64,000 bases of DNA from Leucobacter sp. cx-328 (lineage in GTDB: Bacteria > Actinomycetota > Actinomycetes > Actinomycetales > Microbacteriaceae): positions 310,001 to 374,000 of the forward strand of contig NZ_JACVMX010000002.1 of the NCBI RefSeq assembly GCF_014530035.1, in the 5' to 3' direction. Position 1 is the stretch's first letter; every line of letters starts with the position of its first letter. Both the position numbers and the translations under genes were made by a program. Positions 9,583-20,076 of this stretch are shown here, piece after piece. Below the pieces are notes generated by a model. The model saw only the letters and a program-made list of their open reading frames with translations, did no database searches and was not told where the DNA came from.

Positions 9583-9658
9583 AGGGTGGTGGCGCAATTG
9601 GTAGCGCAACGGTCTCCAAAACCGTAGGTTGCAGGTTCGAGTCCTGTCCGCCCTGCCA
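9583..9658 (+). tRNA. tRNA-Trp (CCA anticodon)
   Basis: A 76-base cloverleaf with encoded CCA. Acceptor strands AGGGTGG / CCGCCCT pair with one G-T, the anticodon loop is CTCCAAA, and the T loop is GGTTCGAGTCC. It lies 55 bases upstream of secE, the usual actinobacterial arrangement, and is probably co-transcribed with it. Confidence 0.97.
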
Positions 9659-9662
9659 GATA

Positions 9663-9688
9663 CCCGGTCGCAGATAACTGCGACCGGG
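9663..9688 (+). other. Perfect hairpin between tRNA-Trp and secE
   Basis: CCCGGTCGCAG, loop ATAA, CTGCGACCGGG: an 11-base-pair perfect stem four bases after the tRNA CCA. There is no T-run, so it looks more like an RNA-processing or attenuation structure than a full terminator. Confidence 0.6.
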
Positions 9689-9713
9689 CACCTGTTGGGA
9701 AAGGAAAGCCTGA

Positions 9714-9986
9714 ATGAGTAGTACGGAAGTTGAAGGCGTCGATCCGATCGACACTCGCGCTCATTCGAGCGATGCAAAGAAGCGAGGCTTCTTTGGTCGA
9801 ATTATCCTTTTTATCCAGCAGGTCTTCTCCGAGCTTAAGAAGGTCATTACTCCGACCCGCAAAGAGCTCGTGAACTTCACGCTCGTTGTGATCGGCTTCG
9901 TTGTCGTCATGATGGCACTCGTGTGGGTCCTCGACCAGGTATTCGGTTGGCTTGCAGTGTTCGTGTTTGGTTCGCTGCCCGCCTAA
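9714..9986 (+). CDS. secE: Preprotein translocase subunit SecE
   Basis: A 90-residue single-span SecE, the clamp subunit of the SecYEG channel. After a hydrophilic N-terminus come the conserved amphipathic helix (FIQQVFSELKKVITPTRKEL, residues ~37-56) and one membrane helix (LVVIGFVVVMMALVWVLDQVFGW). GGAAAGGAAAG lies before the ATG. It is followed 54 bases later by nusG, and SecA is encoded in the same window. Confidence 0.95.
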   Translation: MSSTEVEGVDPIDTRAHSSDAKKRGFFGRIILFIQQVFSELKKVITPTRKELVNFTLVVIGFVVVMMALVWVLDQVFGWLAVFVFGSLPA

Positions 9987-10040
9987 TCGGCTAGCGCGAG
10001 ACGTACACGTTCCCCCTACAGAAGCAAAGGCAGCACTGAG

Positions 10041-10910
10041 ATGACTGAGAATCAGATCAACCCCGAGGCAGATCTCGACGCAGCGCTCGACGCGCTGGTG
10101 CAGTCGACCGATTCGGTCGCTGATGAGGCTGTAGAAGACGCACTCGATATTGATTCGGCAGAAGAGGCAAACGCCGCTGCTGCAGCTATCGAGGACGAAG
10201 AGACCGAAGCAGACGCTGACGCCGCAGTTGATGGCGACGCTGATGCTGAGGCAACCGAGGGCGAAGATGGCGAGTCGGACGAGACCGATTCGGCTGTTGA
10301 TCCCCTCAAGGCTTTCAAGAAAGATCTTCGCCGCCGTCCCGGTAAGTGGTTTGTTATCCACACTTACGCTGGCTACGAGCGCAAGGTGAAGTCGAACCTC
10401 TGGAACCGTCGTGAGGTCATGGGCACCGTAGATGACATCTACGAGATCCAGGTACCCATGGAAGAGGTCATGGAGGTCAAGAACGGCCAGCGCAAGATGG
10501 TCACCCGCGTTCGTATCCCGGGTTACGTTCTTGTTCGTATGAACCTCAACGAGGACACCTGGTCGGTTGTCCGTCACACCCCTGGTGTGACCGGCTTCGT
10601 GGGTAACGCTCACAACCCCGTACCGCTGCGCCTCAACGAAGCTTTCGAGATGCTCAAGAGCACCGTCGAGCTCGACGCAACCGCAACTCAGAAGGGCTCG
10701 GCAGCTGCAAACGCAGTCGCGCAGGGTCAGGTTGAGATCGACTTCGAGATCGGTGAGACCATCACCATCAAGTCGGGTTCGTTCGAGGGCCTCCCCGGTA
10801 CCATCAGCGAGATTAACCCCGCATCGGGCAAGCTCACCGTTCTGGTGTCGCTGTTCGAGCGCGAGACTCCGGTCGAGCTCGGCTTCGACCAGGTCACCAA
10901 GCTTGCGTAA
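10041..10910 (+). CDS. nusG: Transcription termination/antitermination protein NusG
   Basis: A 289-residue NusG that binds RNA polymerase and couples to ribosomes or Rho. Residues 1 to ~92 form a very acidic Ala/Asp/Glu extension. The NGN domain follows (GKWFVIHTYAGYERKVKSNL, ~residue 103 onward, with PGYVLVRMNLNEDTWSVVRH), then the C-terminal KOW domain (GETITIKSGSFEGLPGTISE). Acidic N-terminal extensions are known in actinobacterial NusG; this one is on the long side. The gene is normally followed by rplK-rplA, but here a 470-base gene-free stretch follows. Confidence 0.95.
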   Translation: MTENQINPEADLDAALDALVQSTDSVADEAVEDALDIDSAEEANAAAAAIEDEETEADADAAVDGDADAEATEGEDGESDETDSAVDPLKAFKKDLRRRPGKWFVIHTYAGYERKVKSNLWNRREVMGTVDDIYEIQVPMEEVMEVKNGQRKMVTRVRIPGYVLVRMNLNEDTWSVVRHTPGVTGFVGNAHNPVPLRLNEAFEMLKSTVELDATATQKGSAAANAVAQGQVEIDFEIGETITIKSGSFEGLPGTISEINPASGKLTVLVSLFERETPVELGFDQVTKLA

Positions 10911-10938
10911 CTAGCGCTTCGCGCTCGCGCTTTGGCGC

Positions 10939-11035
10939 GTAACCCCGCGAGATGGGGTGTTTCTCTCGAAACAAGGCCTTTCATGCAGATGAAAGTGTAC
11001 TTTTCGAGAGAAACGGTCCATCTCGCGGGGTTTAC
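10939..11035. repeat. Palindromic element B
   Basis: The best-preserved copy. Left arm GTAACCCCGCGAGATGG, then GTTTCTCTCGAAA; the right arm is the complement, interrupted by one 3-base mismatch (GGT versus ACC). An inner perfect stem TTTCAT (10979-10984), GCAG, ATGAAA (10989-10994) completes an almost continuous 97-base hairpin. It starts 28 bases after the nusG stop, so it may also end or stabilise that transcript. Confidence 0.85.
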
Positions 11036-11234
11036 TTGTACCCGGAGTGGAGTGGCGGCCAGGCTAGCTTTGGGGTTACTTGCCTGCGGGAATCCGGCGA
11101 AGCGGCGGACCTGCTTCGACATTACTTGCTTCGCCGGGGAAAGAATGGGCCGGCCTCGCGGCCGGGCGGCCTTTTCCTTGATCTGCGGTCCATCGGAGTC
11201 CGCGTTGGCTGTTCGCGTAGGCCCGTGGCGCTCT

Positions 11235-11330
11235 CAACCCCTCGAAACGGGGCTGTTCATGTGAGAGGACCCGTTTCCTGCGCATGAAAGGCACCTTCTC
11301 CGGAGAAACTACCGATCTCGCGGGGTTAAC
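11235..11330. repeat. Palindromic element C (degenerate copy)
   Basis: The right half (ATGAAAGGCACC... through GATCTCGCGGGGTTAAC) aligns with the right half of element B. The left half (CAACCCCTCGAAACGGG) aligns better with the left arm of element D at 59.24 kb. The two halves of C no longer pair well with each other. Confidence 0.6.
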
Positions 11331-11382
11331 GGCGAAAGGGGCAGGGTTAGCCTCACGAAACGGAGACCCGTAAGCTTGCAGG

Positions 11383-12480
11383 GTGAACTCTGTGACTTCC
11401 GTGCCCAAGGTTGCGGCGCCCCGCGTACGCGTAGCGCTCTGGGACAACGCCCGTTTCGTGCTCATCGTGCTCGTCGTGATCGGCCACATGATCTCGACGA
11501 TCCGCACCACGACCGATTTCGGCTTCGCGGCGTACGCGTTCCTCTACCTCTTCCACATGCCGGCGATGATCATGCTGTCTGGGCTCTTCGTGAAACCCGA
11601 GGTGAACCCGAAGGCGATCCGATCGACTATCCAGCTCATTGTTATTTGGCTGCTGTGGGAAGGCATCTGGGCGATCATCAAGTTCGTCGTGAATGACCAG
11701 ACCCCGGGCAAGGGCTTCCTTGTGAACTCCTCGTGGACACTCTGGTTCCTTGTCACCCTCGCAACCTTGCGAATCATTTTCCCGTACATTGCACGTCTGC
11801 GTCACCCGCTGACGTTCTCAATTGTGCTTGCTCTGATTGGCGGCCTCAGCCCGGTCATCGGAACGAACTTCTCCGTCGCCCGCACCCTCGCATTCCTACC
11901 GTTCTTCGTCATCGGTTGGAAAATCAAGGACCGCAACCTCCTCGGCGGCGACTGGTTCATGCGCCCGCGCGCGCTTACCCGCGTCGTCGCTGCCAGCACC
12001 CTCGCCCTCATCGCGGCCGCGTTCTTCCTGCCTGCGATGCACAAGAGCAGTTGGCGGATCGACAAGTGGCTCACCCACCGAGACAGCTACCAGTGGCTCT
12101 TCAACAACGCGCCCCTGGGAAATCTCGTTCCAGAAGGCTGGTTCGCCACCGCAGGGCTCGGCATCCTCATTACTGCGCTCTTGATGTTGATTGCCGGCAT
12201 CATGACTCTCGCCTTGCTGATTCTCGTGCCGCGCGCAGAGAACGGCATGACGCCATGGGGTTCGCGCACACTTTTCGTGTACCTGCTGCATGGCGTTGTC
12301 ATCTGGAGTCTTCGCGAGGCCGGTGTCATCGATGCTGCTGGCGAACTGGGCAACTGGGGCTTCATGATTCTTATTGTGGGTGCGATCGCGCTGTCGATGC
12401 TGCTGTCGATGAAGTGGGTGACCAAGGTGTTTGCCATCGTCGTCGAGCCGAAGTTCGACTGGATGCTGAAGCGCGACTGA
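11383..12480 (+). CDS. Membrane acyltransferase (acyltransferase-3 family)
   Basis: A 365-residue polytopic protein of the acyltransferase-3 / fucose 4-O-acetyltransferase-like family, which O-acetylates extracytoplasmic sugars or other acceptors. The family start is seen in WDNARFVLIVLVVIGHM (~residues 20-36), where the histidine is the presumed catalytic residue, followed by LFHMPAMIMLSGLF. About ten hydrophobic segments follow to the C-terminus. Start: GTG 11383 is used, but GTG 11392 is equally possible. The acceptor is unknown. A hairpin follows at 12508-12536. Confidence 0.8.
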   Translation: MNSVTSVPKVAAPRVRVALWDNARFVLIVLVVIGHMISTIRTTTDFGFAAYAFLYLFHMPAMIMLSGLFVKPEVNPKAIRSTIQLIVIWLLWEGIWAIIKFVVNDQTPGKGFLVNSSWTLWFLVTLATLRIIFPYIARLRHPLTFSIVLALIGGLSPVIGTNFSVARTLAFLPFFVIGWKIKDRNLLGGDWFMRPRALTRVVAASTLALIAAAFFLPAMHKSSWRIDKWLTHRDSYQWLFNNAPLGNLVPEGWFATAGLGILITALLMLIAGIMTLALLILVPRAENGMTPWGSRTLFVYLLHGVVIWSLREAGVIDAAGELGNWGFMILIVGAIALSMLLSMKWVTKVFAIVVEPKFDWMLKRD

Positions 12481-12507
12481 CACCCGATCCCAGCTCGCGC
12501 TGGCGCG

Positions 12508-12536
12508 GCTCACTCGGGCGCTATGCCCGGGTGAGC
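12508..12536 (+). terminator. Probable terminator after the acyltransferase gene
   Basis: A twelve-base-pair stem GCTCACTCGGGC / GCCCGGGTGAGC (one G-T pair), loop GCTAT, 28 bases after the stop. No T-run. Confidence 0.5.
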
Positions 12537-12624
12537 AACATGGGACCTCCGCATCTCGTCATTCGGCGCGCAGGTCAGCGCACACTCTTGATCGTCGTCC
12601 AGCCGCCAAACTAGGCTTGATGGC

Positions 12625-13407
12625 ATGACGGGTAACCAATCGGGACAATCGGGCGAGGCCGCCCTGCGCATCTCTGGGCTTGTGAAGCAGTTCGGGGAGA
12701 ACCTCGTGGTGGCAGGCATCGACCTCGAGGTGCCCACCGGCTCCTGCTACGGTTTGGTCGGCCCGAACGGCGCTGGCAAGACGACGACGCTGTCGATGGT
12801 GACCGGCTTGCTGCGACCCGATGCAGGGCGTGCCTGGATCCACGGCGTAGACGTGTGGGAAGACCCGGTTCCAGCGAAGGCAATGATCGGCAACTTGGCC
12901 GACGGGGTCCGGCTGTTCGACCGGCTCACCGGCGAGCAGCTGCTCACATATACAGCGATGATCTTTGGCGTCCCGCGCGAAGAGATTCCCCAACGCGTAG
13001 CCGACCTCATTGCCATGATGGATCTCGGTGCAGCGGCAGGCAAGATGGTCACCGACTATTCGGCCGGCATGACGAAGAAGATTGCGCTCGCATGCGCGCT
13101 CGTCCACGCGCCGAAGCTGCTTGTGCTCGACGAGCCGTTCGAGTCCGTTGACCCGGTCTCGGCTGCCAACATTGAAGACGTACTGCGCAGCTACACCGCG
13201 TCCGGCGGCACGGTCATCGTGTCGAGCCACTCGATGGATCTGGTCCAGAGGCTCTGTGACCACGTCGCGATCATTGCTGCGGGGCAGTTGCTCGCGGCAG
13301 GCACGGTTGATGACGTGCGTGCGGGCGAGACCCTGCAGGAGCGCTTTCTCTCACTCGTGGGTGGCCGCCACACTTCGGAAGGGCCGACGTGGTTGCGACA
13401 ATCCTAA
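12625..13407 (+). CDS. ABC transporter ATP-binding protein (ABC-2 type exporter 1)
   Basis: A 260-residue nucleotide-binding subunit. Walker A is GPNGAGKTTT (~residues 49-58), the signature is YSAGMTKKIALA in place of the usual LSGGQ, Walker B is LLVLDEPFESVDP, and the switch histidine is in VSSHSMD. The degenerate signature and DEPFESVDP form are typical of exporters paired with very large ABC-2 permeases. It overlaps the permease gene by 19 bases, so the two form one unit. The substrate is unknown. Confidence 0.88.
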   Translation: MTGNQSGQSGEAALRISGLVKQFGENLVVAGIDLEVPTGSCYGLVGPNGAGKTTTLSMVTGLLRPDAGRAWIHGVDVWEDPVPAKAMIGNLADGVRLFDRLTGEQLLTYTAMIFGVPREEIPQRVADLIAMMDLGAAAGKMVTDYSAGMTKKIALACALVHAPKLLVLDEPFESVDPVSAANIEDVLRSYTASGGTVIVSSHSMDLVQRLCDHVAIIAAGQLLAAGTVDDVRAGETLQERFLSLVGGRHTSEGPTWLRQS

Positions 13408-14969
13408 AGCTCCGTTTCCGAATTCTCGGAAACACCCTCACCCGGAGTCCCTGGCGCATCGTCGGCCTCGTCTTCGGTATCTTCGGTGGCCTCTGGCTCC
13501 TGTTCCTCGCCGCAGCTGGCATGGTCGGGCTGCTGGTGTTTGCTGACGCTGATGCGACGCGATCCGCCGTCGTGATTGGTGGCGCCGCGCTCACGCTCGG
13601 CTGGGTCATCGGCCCACTGGTGTCGGCTGGCATGGATTCAACCGTCGACGCGGATCACCTGGCTCCGTTGCCCCTCTCTCGCACGCAGGTCATGCAGGTG
13701 CTTATGGGCACTGGCCTCACCGGTGTTCCCGGCATCATCACGACCTTGGCAGCGCTCACGACCGTCATTGCCTGGTCGCGCTCGCCGATCTCTGCGATCA
13801 TTGCGGTGCCTTGCGCATTCATCGGCGTCGTCATGTGTGTGCTCGCGAGCCGTCTGCTTGGAGCGGTCTCAGCTTCGAGCGGTGGTCGCAGATGGCAAGA
13901 ACTCCTCGGCACGATCGCGCTCTTCCTGCTGATCTTGACTGGGCCGATCATGACTGCTGTCACGGCCGTGCTGTCCGATATGACCGACCTCGCTGGCCGA
14001 TTCGCCCAGCTGACCAGGGTGCTGGAATGGACGCCGATCGGGGCAATTTGGGCGGTTCCCGGTGACGCGCTCGCGGGCAATTGGCTCCTCGCGCTTGCCC
14101 GACTCGCGATTGCGCTTGTGACGATTGCCGCGCTCTGGTTGCTCTGGGGCTACACGCTTGATCGTCGCGTCAGTACGCCAGCCAAGAAGTCGACGCACAC
14201 CGCAAAGGCAGGCGAGCTCGGCCTCTTCGGCAAACTGCCGACCGGGCCGTTCGGCGCGACTTTGGCGCGGTCGCTCACGTTCTGGCTGCGCGATCCGCGC
14301 TACATGCGCCAGCTCATCGTGCTCCCGCTGTTCCCGATCCTCATGCTGTTCACTTCTGGCGTGCAAAGCATCCCGTTTGCTCTTTCAGGCGTCTTCGCCG
14401 CGTTCATGATGTGCACGGCGACGTACACCGACGTCTCCTACGACGGGACGGCATTCGCTTCCGTCTTGGCAACGGGCATGCGCGGGCGCGCGGATCGGGC
14501 CGGTCGGCTCCTTGCCTCAGCGATCGTCATCACCCCGCTGATTCTGCTGCTCGCCATCATCCCGCCCATCGTGGCGGGGTACACCGAGTACCTCGCGGCC
14601 GCGGTTGGCACGGCGGTCGGGGTGCTCTTCGTTGGCTTTGGTGTCGCGGCGGTCTCGTCGGCGCTGATGGTCATGCCGGTTGCGGCTCCTGGAGACAACC
14701 CGTTCAAGACGGTGCCGGGGCAGACATTCTTGAACGGTCTCGCCGTGTTTGCCGTCATTGGTGTCACCGGCCTGCTCAGCCTGCCGATCGTCGGTCTCTG
14801 CATTGCGAGTATCGTGATGTCATCGGCGGTGCTCGGCTGGGTGACGCTGGCGGTCGGTGTGATCTGGGGCCTCGTCGTCGCAGCGCTCGGCATTGTGTTC
14901 GGTGGCAATGCGTTCGACCGAAATGCGCCGCGCCTGCTCGCGAGCATCCGCGCGTTCCCGACCGCTTGA
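13389..14969 (+). CDS. ABC-2 type permease, 526 residues
   Basis: A polytopic membrane protein starting with GTG inside the preceding ATPase gene. Around twelve hydrophobic segments are visible in two halves, separated by a hydrophilic loop near residues 255-300 (RRVSTPAKKSTHTAKAGELG). It would form the channel of exporter 1 with the preceding ATPase. No signature reveals the substrate. A 270-base gap without a gene follows before the next exporter. Confidence 0.8.
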   Translation: MVATILKLRFRILGNTLTRSPWRIVGLVFGIFGGLWLLFLAAAGMVGLLVFADADATRSAVVIGGAALTLGWVIGPLVSAGMDSTVDADHLAPLPLSRTQVMQVLMGTGLTGVPGIITTLAALTTVIAWSRSPISAIIAVPCAFIGVVMCVLASRLLGAVSASSGGRRWQELLGTIALFLLILTGPIMTAVTAVLSDMTDLAGRFAQLTRVLEWTPIGAIWAVPGDALAGNWLLALARLAIALVTIAALWLLWGYTLDRRVSTPAKKSTHTAKAGELGLFGKLPTGPFGATLARSLTFWLRDPRYMRQLIVLPLFPILMLFTSGVQSIPFALSGVFAAFMMCTATYTDVSYDGTAFASVLATGMRGRADRAGRLLASAIVITPLILLLAIIPPIVAGYTEYLAAAVGTAVGVLFVGFGVAAVSSALMVMPVAAPGDNPFKTVPGQTFLNGLAVFAVIGVTGLLSLPIVGLCIASIVMSSAVLGWVTLAVGVIWGLVVAALGIVFGGNAFDRNAPRLLASIRAFPTA

Positions 14970-15239
14970 TGAAGCCTCGCTTCACTGGGAACTTCATCGA
15001 CAAACGAGATTACCGAGTTTCGATAGATCGTGAAGGGGTAGAGACGCGCCGTCAGGAGGGCCCCATGGGAACGCAGGCGCCCGAATCCTGACGGGCATCG
15101 CGACAACACTCCCGTTCCACCTCGTGCTTGCCTGCTGCAACCGTTGACGCAATGCCGTCGACCTGCAAAACTCAAAAGAAACCGTGGTCTCGCTCCACAG
15201 GTTGGGCAAGCTCATTGCAGAACTGTCTGAAGGAGACGC

Positions 15240-16154
15240 GTGATCCAGGTAGAGCACCTCACGAAGAGATTCAAAGCATTCACCGCGCTCGATGACCTAT
15301 CGTTCGAGGTCGCCGAGAACTCGCTGTACGCGTTCCTCGGCACGAATGGCGCAGGCAAGAGCACCGCAATCTCGTGTATGACCACGCTGCTCGGCTTCGA
15401 CTCTGGCACGATCACCGTCGATGGTCTTCGTGTGGGCGCTGACGATCACAAGATTCGCGATCGGATTGGCGTCGTCTTCCAAAAGTCGTGCCTCGATCCA
15501 TTGCTGACCGTCGAAGAGAACCTCCGGTTGCGGGCGAAGTTCTATGGAGTCCCAGATGCGCGGATCGATGAGCTCGCCGAGCTTGTTGGCCTCGGAGAGT
15601 TCCTGAAGCGGCGCTACGGCGTCCTTTCCGGTGGGCAGAAGCGTCGAGCGGATATCGCCAGGGCGCTCATGAACACCCCGCGCGTATTGTTCCTTGATGA
15701 GCCGACTGCTGGTCTCGACCCGCAGAGTCGCGACCAAGTGTGGCGGGTGATCAAGCGCCTGCGCACCGACTTTGGACTTACCGTCGTGCTTACGACGCAC
15801 TACATGCACGAGACCGAGGCCGCAGATCACGCGCTCATTATCGACCGCGGCCGGGTGCTCGTGGAGGGCAGCCCGATGGAGCTTCGCGCGAAGTACTCGC
15901 AGCCCGAACTGACGCTGCTGCCGGCGGCGCAGACCCCTGATAGCCAGCAGACCATCCAGACGGTCCTTGAGCGCAGACTCGGCGAGCCTCGATGGAAGCA
16001 AAAGGGCGGCTCGTTTGTCACGCCGGTCCCTGACTCTGCGACCGCCCTCGAGATCCTCAACGAACTCGATGGCAAAGTGAGCGACTTCCAGGTTACGCAG
16101 GGCTCGATGGAAGATGTCTTCCTGCACTTCACCGAAAACGGAGGCGTCGCATGA
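15240..16154 (+). CDS. ABC transporter ATP-binding protein (DrrA-like exporter 2)
   Basis: A 304-residue ATPase of the DrrA/antibiotic-exporter type. Walker A is GTNGAGKST, the signature LSGGQKRRADIARALM, and Walker B VLFLDEPTAGLDP; the switch histidine is in LTTHYM. The ~80-residue C-terminal extension (LERRLGEPRWKQKGGSF...) ending in GSMEDVFLHFTENGG is typical of this subgroup. It starts with GTG behind AAGGAGACGC, and its stop overlaps the permease ATG (ATGA). The substrate, perhaps a lipid or hydrophobic toxin, is not determinable. Confidence 0.9.
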   Translation: MIQVEHLTKRFKAFTALDDLSFEVAENSLYAFLGTNGAGKSTAISCMTTLLGFDSGTITVDGLRVGADDHKIRDRIGVVFQKSCLDPLLTVEENLRLRAKFYGVPDARIDELAELVGLGEFLKRRYGVLSGGQKRRADIARALMNTPRVLFLDEPTAGLDPQSRDQVWRVIKRLRTDFGLTVVLTTHYMHETEAADHALIIDRGRVLVEGSPMELRAKYSQPELTLLPAAQTPDSQQTIQTVLERRLGEPRWKQKGGSFVTPVPDSATALEILNELDGKVSDFQVTQGSMEDVFLHFTENGGVA

Positions 16155-17032
16155 ACACCCTCGGCGCACTCGTCAGGCGCAACCTGCTGAGCTACACGCG
16201 TGATCGGACGGCTGTCTTCTTCTCGATGCTGTCGTCGATTCTGTTGCTGATGCTGTATTTCCTCTTCCTTGGCCAGCTGCAGATCGAATCTCTGCGCGAA
16301 TCCATGCCACCGCAAACCACCGATGCTGAGATCGGTTACTTCGTGAGTAGCTGGGTCTACGCAGGCATCGTCATGATCACGACGTTCTCGACGGGTCTTG
16401 GCGCGCTTGGCATCTATATCGATGACCGGGTGTCTGGCCGGCTGGACGACTTTAGGGTTTCCCCGATCCACGAATCAAAACTGATCCTGGGCTACCAATT
16501 GTCAGCAGTGATCATTGCAACCGTGATGAGTACGCTCGTGCTTATCGTCGGTGCGGCGCTCGTGGCGATTATGTACGGCAGCATTCCCGCGTTTGGCAGC
16601 CTGTTGGCAGCCTTTGGTCTTATCGTGCTGATGTCGGTCGCGTTTGCGGCGATCTCATCGTTCGTGCTCACCTTCATCAACTCGACCGGTGGCTACACGG
16701 CCTTCAGCACGATCGTGGGAACGCTCCTCGGCTTCCTTGCGGGAGCATACCTTCCTGTTGGTCTGCTATCGACCGGCATCACAAACACCATCAACGCGTT
16801 GCCATTCTCCTGGGGTGCGATGCTGCTGCGCGAGCCGCTCGCCGGTGGCGCACTCGACGAGATGACCCATGGCATCAGCGAAGCGCGCACCGCAATCGGC
16901 GACTATTACGGCTTCACGCTCCACATCGGTGACAGCGCAGTCGAGCCGGTGTGGGCCATCGCGGGCCTTGCGATCATCGCGATCGTGTTCACCGCGCTTG
17001 GTTCGTGGCGGATCGGTCGCACCATCAAGTAG
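16151..17032 (+). CDS. ABC-2 type permease (exporter 2)
   Basis: A 293-residue membrane subunit with six predicted helices, the standard ABC-2 layout. The N-terminal cytoplasmic segment (LVRRNLLSYTRDRTAVFFSM) leads into helix 1. A cytoplasmic loop carries DDRVSGRLDDFRVSPI, a family-typical stretch. It is translationally coupled to the preceding ATPase. A strong bidirectional hairpin lies right after the stop. Confidence 0.88.
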   Translation: MNTLGALVRRNLLSYTRDRTAVFFSMLSSILLLMLYFLFLGQLQIESLRESMPPQTTDAEIGYFVSSWVYAGIVMITTFSTGLGALGIYIDDRVSGRLDDFRVSPIHESKLILGYQLSAVIIATVMSTLVLIVGAALVAIMYGSIPAFGSLLAAFGLIVLMSVAFAAISSFVLTFINSTGGYTAFSTIVGTLLGFLAGAYLPVGLLSTGITNTINALPFSWGAMLLREPLAGGALDEMTHGISEARTAIGDYYGFTLHIGDSAVEPVWAIAGLAIIAIVFTALGSWRIGRTIK

Positions 17033-17052
17033 CCACCCTCGAGCACGTAAAC

Positions 17053-17091
17053 GAATGGGCGCCGCACAGAAAACCTGTGCGGCGCCCATTC
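17053..17091. terminator. Bidirectional terminator
   Basis: Perfect 17-base-pair stem GAATGGGCGCCGCACAG with its complement around a five-base loop AAAAC, located between two convergent transporter genes. Confidence 0.85.
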
Positions 17092-17105
17092 ACGTAGCCG
17101 GAAGC

Positions 17106-19118
<2,013 letters not shown>

Positions 19119-19228
19119 CCCAATACTTTACGCCAGACCGCTGGGTGCGAGCCCGAGAATGACACACCTTCGTCACTCGTGACGGAAACGAGATGCGAGT
19201 TGCGTGCTGGTGCGTGGGGAGTGGGTGC

Positions 19229-20008
19229 TTACGCGGAGTCTTCAACGGTGTGGAAGGAGAGCCATTCGTTCCAAGTTGCTCCGAAACCACTTACGAGGGA
19301 TGGGGTTGCAGCAGTGGCTGCGAGACCGAGCAGATAGAGCTCAAGATGGCGCGTGTGGATTTCAGTGGCGCGCTCAATGCTGGTCGGAAGATTTGGCCGC
19401 AAATGGACGACGCCGAGCATGAGGTCGGCCGCGGTGAAATTCTGGGGGACGTACCCGGCCTCGGCGTCGTGTGCAATGAGGGCATCGAGTGCGGATCGCA
19501 ACTCGCCAGTGTTCTGCTCGATCTCGGGTGAGGTGAGCGCTTGGCGCCAAGACCCGACCGTGAGTGGACCTGTCGCCATGGTGATGTGGAGCCGAAGGAA
19601 GCGGGCCACGGCGCTCACACCTTGATGGGCTTCGACGGCTTTTGCGAGGCCGGGCGTGAGTGGCTCTGTGGCGACCACACCCGTGAGGCTTGCCCGCGCG
19701 ACTTCGATCACTTCGCACAGGGCGAGTGATCGCAGCCGCAGTACGAGGTCGTCCTTGCTGGGAAACCTGCGGTAGATGCTTGCGATGCCGATTCCTGCAT
19801 GCTCGGCTACCGCTGACATGGGAGCTTGCCAGCCGCGTTGGGCGAAGACCTCACGCGCTGCTTGCAGCAGGATGCGGTCGTTGTCGCGGGCCTCACGTGC
19901 GCGACCTCGGAGCGGCGCTGTTGCGGCCGCTGGCGTCTCTGATGGTGCGGAGGCTGCGGTGGGCTTGGCCGCGAGTGGAGTCCCGGCATCATCGGTCATA
20001 GTTTCCAT
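19229..20008 (-). CDS. TetR family transcriptional regulator
   Basis: A 259-residue repressor (ATG 20008; ATG 19999 three codons later is an alternative). An Ala/Thr-rich N-terminal arm (~35 residues) precedes the TetR DNA-binding domain (ILLQAAREVFAQRGWQAPMS, then VAEHAGIGIASIYRRFPSKD). The rest is the variable ligand-binding domain. The frame is open further upstream, but that would cross the operator and the divergent promoter. It is divergent from an MFS transporter gene with a 24-base palindrome between them, so it most likely represses the transporter and itself until an inducer, probably a transported compound, binds. Confidence 0.88.
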   Translation of the reverse strand: METMTDDAGTPLAAKPTAASAPSETPAAATAPLRGRAREARDNDRILLQAAREVFAQRGWQAPMSAVAEHAGIGIASIYRRFPSKDDLVLRLRSLALCEVIEVARASLTGVVATEPLTPGLAKAVEAHQGVSAVARFLRLHITMATGPLTVGSWRQALTSPEIEQNTGELRSALDALIAHDAEAGYVPQNFTAADLMLGVVHLRPNLPTSIERATEIHTRHLELYLLGLAATAATPSLVSGFGATWNEWLSFHTVEDSA

Positions 20009-20037
20009 AGTACCGAGTTCGGTGTTACTGTTTCTAA

Positions 20038-20061
20038 TCGGAACGTAACATTCCGTTCCGA
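20038..20061. promoter_or_regulatory. Probable TetR operator
   Basis: TCGGAACG-N8-CGTTCCGA: eight-base perfect arms in the 68-base gap between the divergent TetR and MFS genes, ending 15 bases before the MFS start. A smaller palindrome ACCGA-GT-TCGGT lies at about 20012-20023 on the TetR side. Confidence 0.75.
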
Positions 20062-20076
20062 AATTGAGAGGTGAAA

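Larger units (their letters stand above)
10911..11382. other. Gene-free stretch after nusG with palindromic elements B and C
   Basis: About 470 bases without a supported gene. It holds element B (10939-11035), a GC-rich middle with short inverted GCCGG/CCGGC runs (~11085-11175), and the more decayed element C (11235-11330). Open frames of ~110 codons exist here, but they run through the palindromes and have no ribosome-binding sites. Confidence 0.6.

Noticed and set aside
10932-11287. Two open frames of ~110 codons behind nusG
   Set aside because: They run through the palindromic elements, have no start signals and no recognisable product.
11235-11330. Insertion sequence ends
   Set aside because: The inverted ends resemble those of the other palindromes, but there is no transposase, no target-site duplication that I can see, and the interval is only ~95 bases.
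11341-11356. GGGTTAGCCT as a DtxR box before the acyltransferase gene
   Set aside because: Only one half resembles the iron box and the gene has no link to iron; the match is likely chance.
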